Below, one piece after another: positions 10,883-22,100 of a stretch of DNA of 64,000 nt. How positions within the stretch are numbered: the first letter of the stretch is position 1; the number at the start of each line of letters is the position of its first letter. The notes beneath the pieces were generated by a model. It did no database searches. It worked only from the letters and a program-made list of their open reading frames with translations, and was not told where the DNA came from. The translations under genes were made by a program, and so were the position numbers. The DNA is from Enoplolaimus lenunculus (Eukaryota > Nematoda > Enoplea > Enoplida > Thoracostomopsidae), in contig JASANG010000358.1 of NCBI GenBank assembly GCA_030248215.1, positions 124,001 through 188,000 on the forward strand. The letters run 5' to 3'.

Positions 10883-13800
10883 ATGAAGACTGAAATCGAT
10901 AGCAACAATGTTCAATTAAACATTCTGCGAAACGTCGACAAAAATCAAGATCTTCACCACGAGACTGATGCAGTCGCGATTCACATCGAAAGTCTGGATG
11001 AGGTAAAATAACTTCAGCGCCGGCTCAAACATCAATGGGGGCATTAAGATCGAGGATACTTGCTAGTTTCCTCCATCTATTGTTCCCTCACACCACATAA
11101 CGAACCTGGGCGTAAACCGAAGCCAAAACCGGAGCCTGAGTCTGGTCAAACATATGATAATGTATTAAAAGATAAAAACGCTGTGGTGCACTGGAAATTA
11201 CATCGAGTTGATTAATCAACTCAGAGAGAATTAAGTTATTTCTTGTTATCTGAGTTAATAACAGAAACATTAAGTCATTCTCATCTGATTTAATTCCGGG
11301 TAACTTAATTAATTAACCCAGAATGAGTACAATCAATTCAGAAATCTGAGTTCTGAAATGTTCAACCAGAGCTCAGACTTCAGCGTATATTCTACTTATT
11401 CAGTATTAAAATCAACTAACTTGGGTTTACGGTATTGAAAAACTTTCGCCATCTGTTAAATTACTAAACACTAGTGTGAGGGGAACTAACCAGGTACCAG
11501 CAGATTCAGAAGCCAGTGTCAAATGCCTCACAATCCAATTGACACAACGAACATTTTGACACAGTCGTAAAAACGAAATAAAATTCTGATCATTTCAATA
11601 CGAATCTTCAGAGGTTTCCATCGAATTGATAGTTGTATTAAAGTACATAAGTTATTTTGACAAACATACATTTGAATATTTATATGGTGTACGAGGCCTT
11701 GGGAAAAGGCACGGAGCCACAGCGAACCTAATAAAATTTAGTTTACAAATATTAATGAATTTACCGCTGTAATACGTACGTTCGCTCTGAACAGGCATTG
11801 AAATTTGCACATTCTTAATCGAATTTCCGAAGCAATATAGGTTAAGTCTGTAAATTTTTGTTAAACTAACGACAGCACATATGTGTGAAAATAACGGTAT
11901 TTTCGTATGTTTTGGCGCTAACAAACCACGGACCGGGTACTTGATGAGGCGAGCCCGTGTTTACCTAGATAATTAAATCTGGAACGCCCACAAACGAATT
12001 TTGGGCAACGTTCCAGCTCAATTTTATAAGCGAATGCAAATTGAATGTATTTATTAATTAATTTTGTTAATGTGTATATTTGCGTTCCGGCATTTTTGCG
12101 GAAAGTATGATGGCGTCGGTTGCATATATTGCAACCACGTTGACCAGTAACGTTTATGCGACAGAAAATGAAGAGTACCTTTTCTTCATGAAATTACAGT
12201 ATCCACAAAACAACAACCAATCGCGTCCGATCATAAAGACAGCGAATCCAGCAGCACTCGGATTGGCCGGTTTTGCGCTTACAACGTTCACTCTTCAAAT
12301 GCATAGTTTCAATTGGTCAGGCGTTGGGCCAACCATATGGATTGGTTTCATTTTCGGCGGAGTCATCCAGATCATTTCCGCTGTTCTGGTAAGGGCCATA
12401 TTCTCAAAATCCCGGAACTTAGAACGTCAAGTTTTACTATAACCGCGGTAATTAAAACTGAGTCTTCCCAATCGAGCGATGATGCTCGTGGTTCAACAAA
12501 ACATAGCTGATATTAAATACTAAAGAATGTAACCTTTTCTCACAAGAATATGTATTTTCTATTTCATTTGAGATCTAATTTTAACCTTGAAATCAAACCT
12601 AATATATATTACGCAAGTGCCGTACACGGCAAGGTACAGAATTAGCGCACTCCGAGTTTTTTCAGCTATTTTTGTGGTTGTTTAAGTTATTAGGGTTCAT
12701 AAATCTATAAACACAACCTGTTTTGTAAAATTTATAAAAGCATTCAACTCCGTAATGTTTTTAAAACAAACGTTTGAAAATAACAGTGCTGCGGACATGC
12801 AACCGGGGTGCGGGGCTATTGCGGATCTCAAGCCCATCTAGAAAAAATTTAGGCTCAATAGAACATTTTTACGCTACTTCTATGTCACTTAAAATTCCCG
12901 GATGCCTCTGTTTAAGAATCGTATCAAAAATAAAACGCTACTTTGAGGGGTTTTTCGCTTAGCGTCTTTCAAAACGCAATTTGCAAGCAGGAAAACTCAA
13001 ATGGATTTTTGAAGCCAAATAAAACGTTTTATAGCTTTGAAATTCGAGTCATTCGATTTTTAGGAGTTCAAATGCGGCAACGCGTTCGGAATGAGTACCT
13101 TCGGCACTTATGGTTCGTTTTGGATCGCATTCACACTGATGTCCATTGGAGACCATTTCAATATTTACAAAACAACATTTACTGATCAGTAATATATAAT
13201 TATATATGTATACTTTTATTTTATTCTTTATACTGTAGTGGCCCAAATAAGAGGGTGGGGGACTGATATTTATTTGGCTTCTCCAGAGGGTACCCCCTTG
13301 TTATTCGGTTACGGACTGTTATTTATTTTCAACCAGCCCTGCGCCACCCTTCCTTACTGATATATATCCGGTATTGCAACTATCCGTTGAATTAAACGGT
13401 TTTTACCTTGCATTAAAAGCTTGAGCGATAATGCAGGGTTATACTTAGGAATGTACTTTCAAAATTTAAGTAAGCTTTAAAGTTTCAAACTCAAATTATT
13501 TGGTCCTGGAGTCATTTATGCGCTACAATTAAGGTTAATTGACATTTATGGACTCTAATTAGGGTTAAGCTACTCTATCCGCTTACGGACTCTTATTAGG
13601 GACGGACTCCTATTGATTGGGACTCAAAATGGGGACCCCCTCTTATTACCCCCCTCCTCTTATTCGGGTCAATACAGTACGTTTTAACCGTTTAAACGGC
13701 GTGCGCTAAGTCTCAAAATTTGCATTTTAAAGACAGTAACTAGCAAACATACCGTATGAAACAAAAGCTGCAATATTTATATACTAAGCCTTATGACGCT

Positions 13801-15828
13801 ACACTTGAAGCAGCTGGAAAATACACTTTCTAGCTTGCCTTCTTAAATTTTTTCTATTTAACGCTTTGTCCCTGCTAAAACGCATTTTGGCCGTATGAGC
13901 TTTTAGTGACCCCTCACACGGTACAACACTTTGGCCCACTTACTATTGTACACTGCCAAATTTCCAAAAATTATTTGATTGGAGTTTCATAAATAATCAT
14001 ATGTGAAAAATCTTTTTAACAAACCGAAACATTGGTACTTAAACTAGAAGCCAACGGTATCGCTACTGTGTATCGATGTACCCTGGATTAAACGTTTCTT
14101 ATTCTTCAAACGCAGGCAGCTGAATCCGGTGAAGCTAAATTCTTGCAGAACTTCGCAACACTGACGATATCAAAGGAGGTGGCCTAGGCACCCAACCGAG
14201 ATCAAAACCATGATTTTGTATTAAGGTTTAGCGCTAAAGTGGCGTTTGGCATCTTGAGTCGCTTCGTTCACGAGTTGTTTTTAACTATGATACCTAGCAC
14301 AGCCACCATTTACGAAATGTCTTGATCCACCACTGGTTCGTTATATCTGCTAAACCTATTGCCAGTAGGTTTAATCTCTGCTAGAAAATTTTGTAAAAAC
14401 TGCGTCCGGATGAGCATGGACGTCCGCAGAAAATTAATTATGTTTGGGGGGCGCTCAAGATTGTTTACGTTTAGATCGAGTCAACTGGGGCACAACGAAA
14501 TTTGGACGGATACAGCGCATAAATGCACCCGTGGGGACACCCTTGCGGGTGAGGATTAACAGAAGTTTTAAAATGGAGGCATAAAAACATTTTAAAGGGG
14601 ATAAAGTTATGCAAATCAAATGAGGTATTATTCAATCTGAGCAGGCAGCGGTCAGTAGTACACCATTTTCAAACGCATTTATTTACGTTTGCAAATATAT
14701 ATAGATTTTAGTTTTGATGATATATATTTTAGAGCTACATTGATGCTAGCATTCACTATATACACGGCAATAATGTTCGTTGCGTCCCTTGGTTTGAACG
14801 CTACAATAATTTTACTTATGGGTTCATTGCTTCTGGGATTAACATTTCTTGACTTCAAATTATTTCTCTTGGGTAAGTTGATAAAATGGCAACACAGAAG
14901 TGTAGCACCTGAATTTTCAAACTCTGTGAATCCCGGGAGCGTATCTGTCTCAGATTTAGCGCTTTTCACTTGCAGAAAATACTTTTGCGACTTGAAATTT
15001 TACACTTTTTTAAGCACAGTGTTTCAAATTGTGACCGAAAACGAAGAAGAGTTTGAATTTGTGCTATATAACTGACATATTTTTCATCTACTTGGCTAGA
15101 AAACCCATTGTGAGCTTCAGATGATCAATTTGTATCGCAAACGTTTCGATACGATAGTCCTGGCAGCAGGATGCTAACGGATCGAAAAAATAACGAAAAC
15201 GAAAACAGATAAAAAGTATAAAAGTTTCAAAGATATTTTGTTTTACTTGCAAATGTTCAGCGCTTTTTCGAAAATGTAAAGGAAATTATAGCGAATACTG
15301 TTTTCCAGGGCCCAAATTCTCAAATGCGTATAGTACCTTATCTTCAGCTTTCGATAGCTTTTCTAACTGACGAACTTTTGCAGTTGTGGATCTTAAGATT
15401 TAGAACGGAAGTTGGACAAATTAAACGCAAGAACTGCCGCTTAAAGTCGAACCACCCTGTTCACTGGTATAAAAGTTGTATACACACACACATTTGAGAA
15501 TATAAGTTAACTCTCACGAATGTATGTTCCACAGAAAAACATACAGAGACACAAACCGATGAGTTTTTTCTAAACTCGGAGATAAAACAAACATTTTTTA
15601 ATTTTAGGGTCGATTACCAGCCCCACTGTTCATGACGTCACCAGAATTATGGTAGCCGGGAAAGGATTTCAGTATGCTGCAGGGGTAGCGTTAACAATTT
15701 CAGCGTTGTCCGCATGGTATATTGTCGCGTCAACAGTGTACATGGATGTGTTTGGATGGAACGTGCTTCCGCTCGGCCCTGCCGTTCCTAAATCGTTTTT
15801 CCGACGGTTTCGAAAACGTTGGCAATAG
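10883..15828 (+). CDS. Acetate transporter family (GPR1/FUN34/YaaH) membrane protein
   Basis: Five exons: 10883-11002, 12200-12388, 13064-13188, 14733-14872 and 15608-15828. All junctions are GT..AG and in phase, giving 264 residues. The family moves acetate/succinate, usually with protons, through six membrane helices. Visible signatures are NPAALGLAGF (residues 56-65), the family's NPA-x-LGL motif; TFGTYGSFW after TM3; AFTIYTAIMF in TM4; and VYMDVFGWNVLPLGP at the C terminus. Alignment to bacterial SatP by eye keeps helix spacing with no gaps beyond one or two residues. The N-terminal 40 residues (MKTEIDSNNVQLN...) come from a separate exon. An alternative start at ATG 12107 reads into exon 2 without splicing. 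The soluble tail ends KSFFRRFRKRWQ. Introns hold a TA element (13233-13677). The family is well known in bacteria, archaea and fungi. Its presence in an animal is notable; substrate is inferred. Confidence 0.85.
12528..12605. repeat. Relic related to the tRNA-Gly-like elements
   Basis: TAACCTTTTCTCACAAGAAT, then TTTTCTATTTCATTTGAGAT, matches the first ~60 bp of the elements at 27860 and 28153 (TAACCCTTTCTCACATGAAT, TTTTCTATTTCCCCTGAGAC). Truncated or diverged copy inside intron 2 of the transporter gene. Confidence 0.5.
13233..13677 (+). mobile_element. TA-target TIR element, copy 2 (intronic)
   Basis: Same family as 771-1224. Ends are CTGTAGTGGCCCAAATAAGA and CTTATTCGGGTCAATACAG, with TA at 13231-13232 and 13678-13679. 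It lies in the intron between transporter exons 3 and 4 in the same orientation as the gene. It explains much of that intron's length. Confidence 0.8.
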
Positions 15829-16059
15829 ATCAAAAAGTTTTCGTTATATCTATACACAATATCATTCAGCGCTGAGCTAGTGAAAATTACATTAACGCAT
15901 GTCTGTAACCAAAGGAAACATCGAGGTGTGTAAATCCCTAAACCTCTCTTGAAAAAATATGTTTCATCCCAGCATGCTCTCCTGAAGTTTGCTCTCCTTT
16001 AGCTTTGGCCCTGCTTTAAAGCTAGTACGCCTTTAACATAAGATTTATAAAATTTGTTC
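15829..16059. other. 3' flank of the transporter gene
   Basis: AT-rich sequence after the TAG stop. No gene or clear repeat is seen, and no perfect AATAAA was noted close to the stop. Confidence 0.35.
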
Positions 16060-18650
16060 TACTGAGAAAAATTATTCTAACGTGAGCCTTGAAAATTAAT
16101 TATTCTTGAAGGCAACATAGAACGATACGATGTCGTCTGCTTTGAAATTTTACACGACATAAAAGGCGTAATAAAATGACCCATATCACCTTTGCAATTT
16201 TTTAGCTCTTAATAGAATAATATATAAAATGGCTGTCGTCAGTTTATAGCTGTTGAAGAAAGCATAATGGAATCATAATATCTCTCCGGTCAGCTTCCAA
16301 TCAGTAGATCCTGCAACGAAATTTGTAAATTGATAAAACGAATCGTGCCCGTTTGAAATTTTATAGCTCTTGAAGAGAGCACAATAATGGTATAAAATGG
16401 CTGACGTTAATTTTCAGATTTTGCAGATCTTAAAGAGTGCATAATAACCTTATATAAAATATCTGACGTCAAAGGGAACATAATAAAAAATAAAATGACT
16501 AATAACAATAAGGTATAATACTCATGTGAGCATAATAAAAACTTTAAAAGGCTGACGTCAGTGTTGAAGTTTTATTGAAATTTCATAGTTCTTAAAGGGA
16601 GCATACTAATGGCATAATATGGCTGATCATAATCAAGGTATAGTATGACTGAAGTCAGTTTTGAAATTTTGCTGTTAAAGAGAGTGTAATAAAAACTTTA
16701 AAAAACTGACGCCACCGTTGAAGACTTAGTACTCTTAAACCGATCATAATGAAAGCATAAAATGGCTGACATCAATTTTCAAATTTATGGATCTTATCCA
16801 GAGCATAACAATCTTTATAAAACAGCTGGCGTCAGATTTCAAACTTCAGTTCTTAAAGGGAGAATACTAAAGGCAAAACGGTTAATCAAAATTAAGGTAT
16901 AAATGGCTGATGTCAATTTTTAAATTTTACAGTTCCTAAAGAAAGCATAATTAACTTGGACAAATATCTGACGTCAGCTAAGAAATTTCATAGTTTTTAA
17001 AGGGAGGGCCCATGTTACGCCGAGGGCCGTCCCGCTGTTTCTGGAAAACGGTAAGCAGGAGTGCAGCGGATAGCGGGACAACCGGGACAGTGATAGAGTT
17101 GGGACAACGGGATAGCCGGGACAGCTGGGACAAAGGGACAGCCGAAACAGTGCGACAACCGGGACCGCTAGGACAGCTGGGACAACGGGGACAGCTGGGA
17201 CAGCGGGGACGGCTGGGACAGCGGGAAGAGCTGGGACAGCTGGGACAGCTGCGACAGCGGGGACAGCTGGGACAGCGGGGACAGTTGGACAGCGGGGACA
17301 GATCGGACAGTGGGACAGCAGGGAAAGCGGGACCACGGTGCTTAACTTAAACCTAAGCCGTAAAAGCCTCAACCTAAGCCAAAACGTAAGCCTACGCCTA
17401 AAACAAGCCTAAGCCTACGCTCTAGGTCTAAGCCAAAGCTTTGAAGCCTAAAGCTAAGCCAAAGCCAAAACTTAAGCCTAAGCCTAGCCATAGCCTAAGC
17501 CATAGCCTAAACCTTAGTCTTAGCGTAAGCCTCAAGCCTAAGCCTAAACCTAAGGCTAAGCCTAAGCCTTAGTCTTAGACTAAAGCCTAAGCCTAAGCCT
17601 AAGCCTTATCCGAAGTCCTACGAACAACCTAAGTAACATGAACCGTCCTGGCTGTCTCACTGTTCCAGTTGTTATCGCTGTGCCAGCTTCTACCGCTATC
17701 CCAGCTGTAGCCGCTGTCCTAACTGTCCCACCTGTCCCTGCTGTCCCAGCTGTTTCAGCTGTCCCCGCTGTCCCGGACAGCGGGACAGCCCTAAGCGTAA
17801 CATGGGTCAAAGAGAGCATAATAAGGCACAATATGGCTCATAATAATAAAATTTTCAAATTTTACAGTTTCTAAAGAAGGCATAATTCAGTTTATAAAAC
17901 GTCTGACATCAAGAAATTTCATAGCTTTTAAAGGCATAAAATAACTGATCATAATCAAGGTATAAAATGGCTGACGTCAGTTTTGAAATTTTGCTCTTAA
18001 AGTGAGTGTAATAAAAACTTTAAAAAGCTGACGCCACCGTAGAAGTTTTAGAGCTTTTAAAGCGATCATAATGAAAGTATAAGATGGCTGACATCATTTT
18101 TCAAACTTTATGAATCTTAATAAGAATATAATTATCTTTATAAAATATCTGACAGTCAGATTTGAAATTTCAAACTTCCTGAAGGGAGCATACTAAAGGC
18201 ATAAATGGCTGATCATAATAAAGGTATAAAATGGCGGACTTCGTTTTTAATTCTGATCTTAAACAGAACATAATAAAACTTTAAAAAGGCTGACGTGAGT
18301 GTTCAAGTATTAGAACTGGAGCGAGTATAATATAAGTATGAAATGGCTTTCGTCATTTTTCAAATTCTATAGATCCTTAAGAAAGCGTAGTTAACCTTAT
18401 GAAAAATTTAACGCCAACTTTGAAACTTCATAGCTTTTAAAGGGAGCGTAATAAAGGCATAAAATGGCTGATCATAATAAAGGTATAAAATGGCAGACGT
18501 CAGTTTTGAAATTTTACTCTTTTGAGCATAATAAAAAGTCAGAAAGGCTGACGTCAGAGTGGAAGTATTAATTAACTTTATAAAATCTCTGACGCCAGCT
18601 TTGAAATTTCATAGCTACTATAAAGGGAGAATAAATGTGAAAATTTAAAA
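16060..18650. repeat. Higher-order tandem array with TGACGTCA-bearing monomers
   Basis: About 2.5 kb of degenerate tandem repeats, interrupted by the insertion at 17007-17808. Monomers of roughly 60-70 bp share TAAAATGGCTGACGTCA, a TTTGAAATTTTA-like stretch and CTTAAAGRGAGCATAATAA. Diagnostic variants recur at ~255-260 bp: 'AAAGGCTGACG...GAAG' near 18030, 18288 and 18548, and 'TTTATAAAATATCTGAC' near 17895, 18145 and 18400. This implies a higher-order unit of about four monomers. At least six copies of GACGTCA and many one-base variants are present. No coding potential; the ORFs are short. Confidence 0.8.
17007..17808. mobile_element. Second minisatellite-bearing TIR element, with TTAGGC-like core
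   Basis: Starts GGCCCATGTTACGCCGAGGG and ends CCCTAAGCGTAACATGGGTC, the same termini as 7117-10360. The left arm (to ~17340) is built of GGGACAGCT/GGGACAGCG units. The right arm (~17640-17790) has the opposite-strand CTGTCCC/GCTGT units. The centre (~17340-17635) is an imperfect CCTAAG/GCCTAA array. Flanking octamers are AAAGGGAG (16999-17006) and AAAGAGAG (17809-17816). Removing the element and one octamer restores the array consensus CTTAAAGGGAGCATAATAA. An 8-bp target duplication is the hAT hallmark. The open frames inside (VPAVPAVPAV-like) are repeat artefacts. Confidence 0.75.
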
Positions 18651-19159
18651 TATTAGCAGAGTGAAACCAACGGAATACAGCTCATGAGTTAGGTATTGGA
18701 AATTGATAAAAGGAATGACGTCAAATTGAACGCTTTAGTGTTATTTTCGAACACAAGTGAGAGAGTACGTGATGATAAATTTAGATTCGCAATTTATACA
18801 TATGATTAACAACAGAACTTGTTTAACTCCGCATGTCACAAAAAACTAAATTCACTTCGAACACTTGAGCGTGGCATCGCAAGTTATTATTTATCGCCGC
18901 CTTTACCTTGGGTTTGCTACAGTTCTGAGTCAAGCCATCATTTCCAGTTTTACATAGTGATCTTAAGGACAGAATACTAATTTTTCTGTGTCATCGTTGA
19001 CCATTTAACAAAAAAAAGAAAAAGCAAACAAAAAAAAAAAAAAAAACAAAACCGAACCCCCAACCCAAGCCAAACCCGCCCCCCCTGCAACACCAACCAA
19101 AAGCCCGTTGAAACAAACCAAGTTCACTCCTGCAACCAAACTAACTCTAACCCCAGGGT
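18651..19159. other. Intergenic DNA downstream of the cyclase gene
   Basis: No gene was seen. It includes an A-rich tract at 19009-19047 (AAAAAAAGAAAAAGC and a run of about 18 A) next to a C-rich stretch, just beyond the stop of the minus-strand cyclase gene. Confidence 0.4.
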
Positions 19160-22100
19160 CTATAAAATCCAATACAAGTGTACTGCGATCACCAAGAAGA
19201 CGATATTTAACTGATTCCAAATTATGCTGTTGGACCCACTGAAAGCAGCGCTGGCCGACGAGTACTTGTGCCTCCGACAGGCGTCTTCAGGACCGGTCCA
19301 ACCGTACGCTAACACACGAGCAGGACTTCCAGATCCACCTGAAATAGGCAAAGTTGTCGCCAAAATGGACGCGTGTCTTGCGGGAAGTTTTTCGGTGTTT
19401 CGTAGATTTTCAATGATTGGTCGGTTTGCTTGGGCAAGAACAATATGGGTCTCGAAGTTAGTGGATTGGCCATGATCAATTGATGCAGTGTCGATACCAA
19501 TTGATTTGATGTTGCGTTCGCTGACAAGCCATTCAGCAGCTGCTGGGAGTACTCCTGTAATGGTTTTACGTACTCGTGGTAATAAAAGAAGTAGACCAAC
19601 TCCTGTAATAGGTACTGACGGCTGGTGTTGTAAAACGAGCAAAATACTATTTCAATATCTACGCATTCGTGGCATAATGATTAAGCGAATAGGAGTAGGT
19701 ACTCCTGGAAACGGTTAGTCGAGTTTGGTACTTTAAGAAATCCGCATAATACTCTTGTAACACTCAAACACTCGTAGAAATTACAGAGAACCTGAGAGCA
19801 CTCTTGTAATGCTTTGAGCGGTTATGGTGATATAACAAGTGCCATCTGGCGGTACTACTAACGTTTATGCACTCAGGTTAATTAAAAAACCCACCTTCGC
19901 TATCTGCAATTGAATACTCTGCACCAACAATCATACACAAACGTAAACAGGATTTCATTTCGAAATGGTAAAACTTTAAGTAAAATGTTTTGCAAGAGAC
20001 CAACGAGGCGACAAAGAATATTTAGCCAATGTGAAACTGTGACTTAATTCCTGATCACTTAAGCTGACAAAACTGTGCAAATATTCATACCTGGAAACCG
20101 CAATTTGCTTGTATCAGTTGTATTGGTTCCTAAATATTTCGTCTTATCAGACCAATATGCGCCCCAGCCAGTATGAACGATCACAATACAGTCATCAGTA
20201 AACGCTCGATTGTCACGTTCCCAAGTTTCAAGATCACCGATTGTCAGCTGATAATTTGGATTAACTCGAGCTTTTGAGCTGATATCGACAACGCACGCTT
20301 CGCCAATTAATGTGAATGGTTTGATCTGCAACGAAAAAATCGCTGAATAAAAGTTGTTATAGGCCAGGTAGGATCGGTCGATAGCGGTAGTTCTTTTTCA
20401 TCCAGCAGTTGAAAAGCAGGAGCATAGCTAGGATTTTAATTCGACAGGGTATCATCTCATGAATCAAGTTTTTTGTACGAGAATGAGGTAAATTTCAACC
20501 GTGCAAGACTGCCCTATTTTGCATGTTCGCAAATGTCGCGAGAGGGTATATCAACCCTATAATGAATCCTCGCCACTGCTGAAAAGCGGTCAGTAGATGT
20601 AAAATGGCGGTTTTGCCCCCCCCCCCGCAATTGCGGGGCTGGACGGGTGTGATGACTCATCGGCTGCCGTGTGCGTGTATATATTGTGTGTGCGTGTGTG
20701 TATTTTCTTACCTACTTCATTGGATTAAGGGTGGAATTTTAGGTTAGTTTTCCAAATTTGAGCTAAATCGGGGCAACGGTTATTGAATTTAGGAATAACA
20801 CTTGTGTGGGTTATATTTTACAATTTGTTGATAGTTAAATAAAACGAACAAACAACGAAACAAATTCCTCTGCGCGCGCACACACACACGCGCACACACA
20901 ATATATATACACGCACACGGCAGCCGATGTGTCATCACACCCGTCCAGCCCCGCAATTGCGCGGGGGGGCAAAACCGCGATTTTACATCTACTGCGGTCG
21001 CAAAGGTGGGGCTTTGTGGGTGGGACAAGCCGCAACTTTTGTACCTTTTCCTAACTTTTTGAGATCATGAGTTTTATAGGGCAACCAATTATTTTTCTAC
21101 CATTTTAATTAAAATAATTACATATGCTTTGAAAAACGTCTAAACTTTCTGAGCTTTCACGGATAAATAATGTTTTGAATTTACTACTGTGTTTTAGAAA
21201 ATTTAAGTTGGATGAGACTGTTGTCTGCAACTTACTTCATCGACAGAATGTTTCCCTTCAGCGAAATGGATTGGCGCATCAATGTGCGTACCTGTGTGCT
21301 CAGACATGCGAATGTTGTAGTTTTCATAGTAATATCCAGCTTCATGATTTCCTAACAATAAAAACAATAAAATACAATCAACCCTTAAAGCATTTTATGT
21401 TTATTTTGAGACATAATCTCTGGCTAAAAATGTTTTAATTCATTAACGCCGAATGTTTGGCAAAAACGGTTCTTTTAACAAACCGCAAAATTTACCTAAC
21501 ATTTAAAACAAAGTTTTGTGGGCATTTGACAAATGCGTCAGCAAGAGGGCTCAAAGAGTTCCGTGGGCATTCTACTGTAGTGACCCGAGTAAGACTGGGG
21601 ACTGATATTTATTTGGCCTCTCCAGAGGGTACCCCCCTTGTTACTCGGTTACAGACTGTTATTTATTTTTAACCCACGCTCCGCCGCCCTTCGTTACTGA
21701 TATATATCCGGTACTGCGATTATCCGTTAAATTAAACGTTTATTTGTCTTGTGTCAATAGCTTGAGCAATAATGCTAGGTTATACTTAGGAATGTACTTT
21801 TAAAATTTAAGTACGCCTTAAAGTTTCGAACTCAAGTTATTTGATTCTGGAGTCATTTATCCGCTACAATTAGGGTTAATTGACATCTATGGACTCTAAT
21901 TAGGGTTTAGGAACTCTATCCGCTTACAGACTTGTATTAGGGATACGGGCTCTTATTGATTCGGACTCAAAATGGGGATCCCCTCTTATTAACCCCTCTT
22001 ATTCGGGTCAATACAGTACGTTATTTGTGCGTGGGCCATTAACCCTAAAATTTAGATTATGCATCACAGTTTCTGAAAAACCAGAATATAATTTGTATTC

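Noticed and set aside
14105-14185. Possible extra transporter exon reading AAESGEAKFLQNF
   Set aside because: Phases do not fit on either side, while joining 13188 directly to 14733 restores both frame and the family's helix spacing.
17340-17640. True telomere or chromosome-end remnant (TTAGGC-like array)
   Set aside because: The hexamers are degenerate, lie inside a TIR element and recur with the same flanks at many sites, so they are not a chromosome end.
16974-17874. VPAVPAVPAV and GQLGQRGQLG reading frames
   Set aside because: Translations of the GGGACAGC-type repeat arms of the second minisatellite element on both strands.
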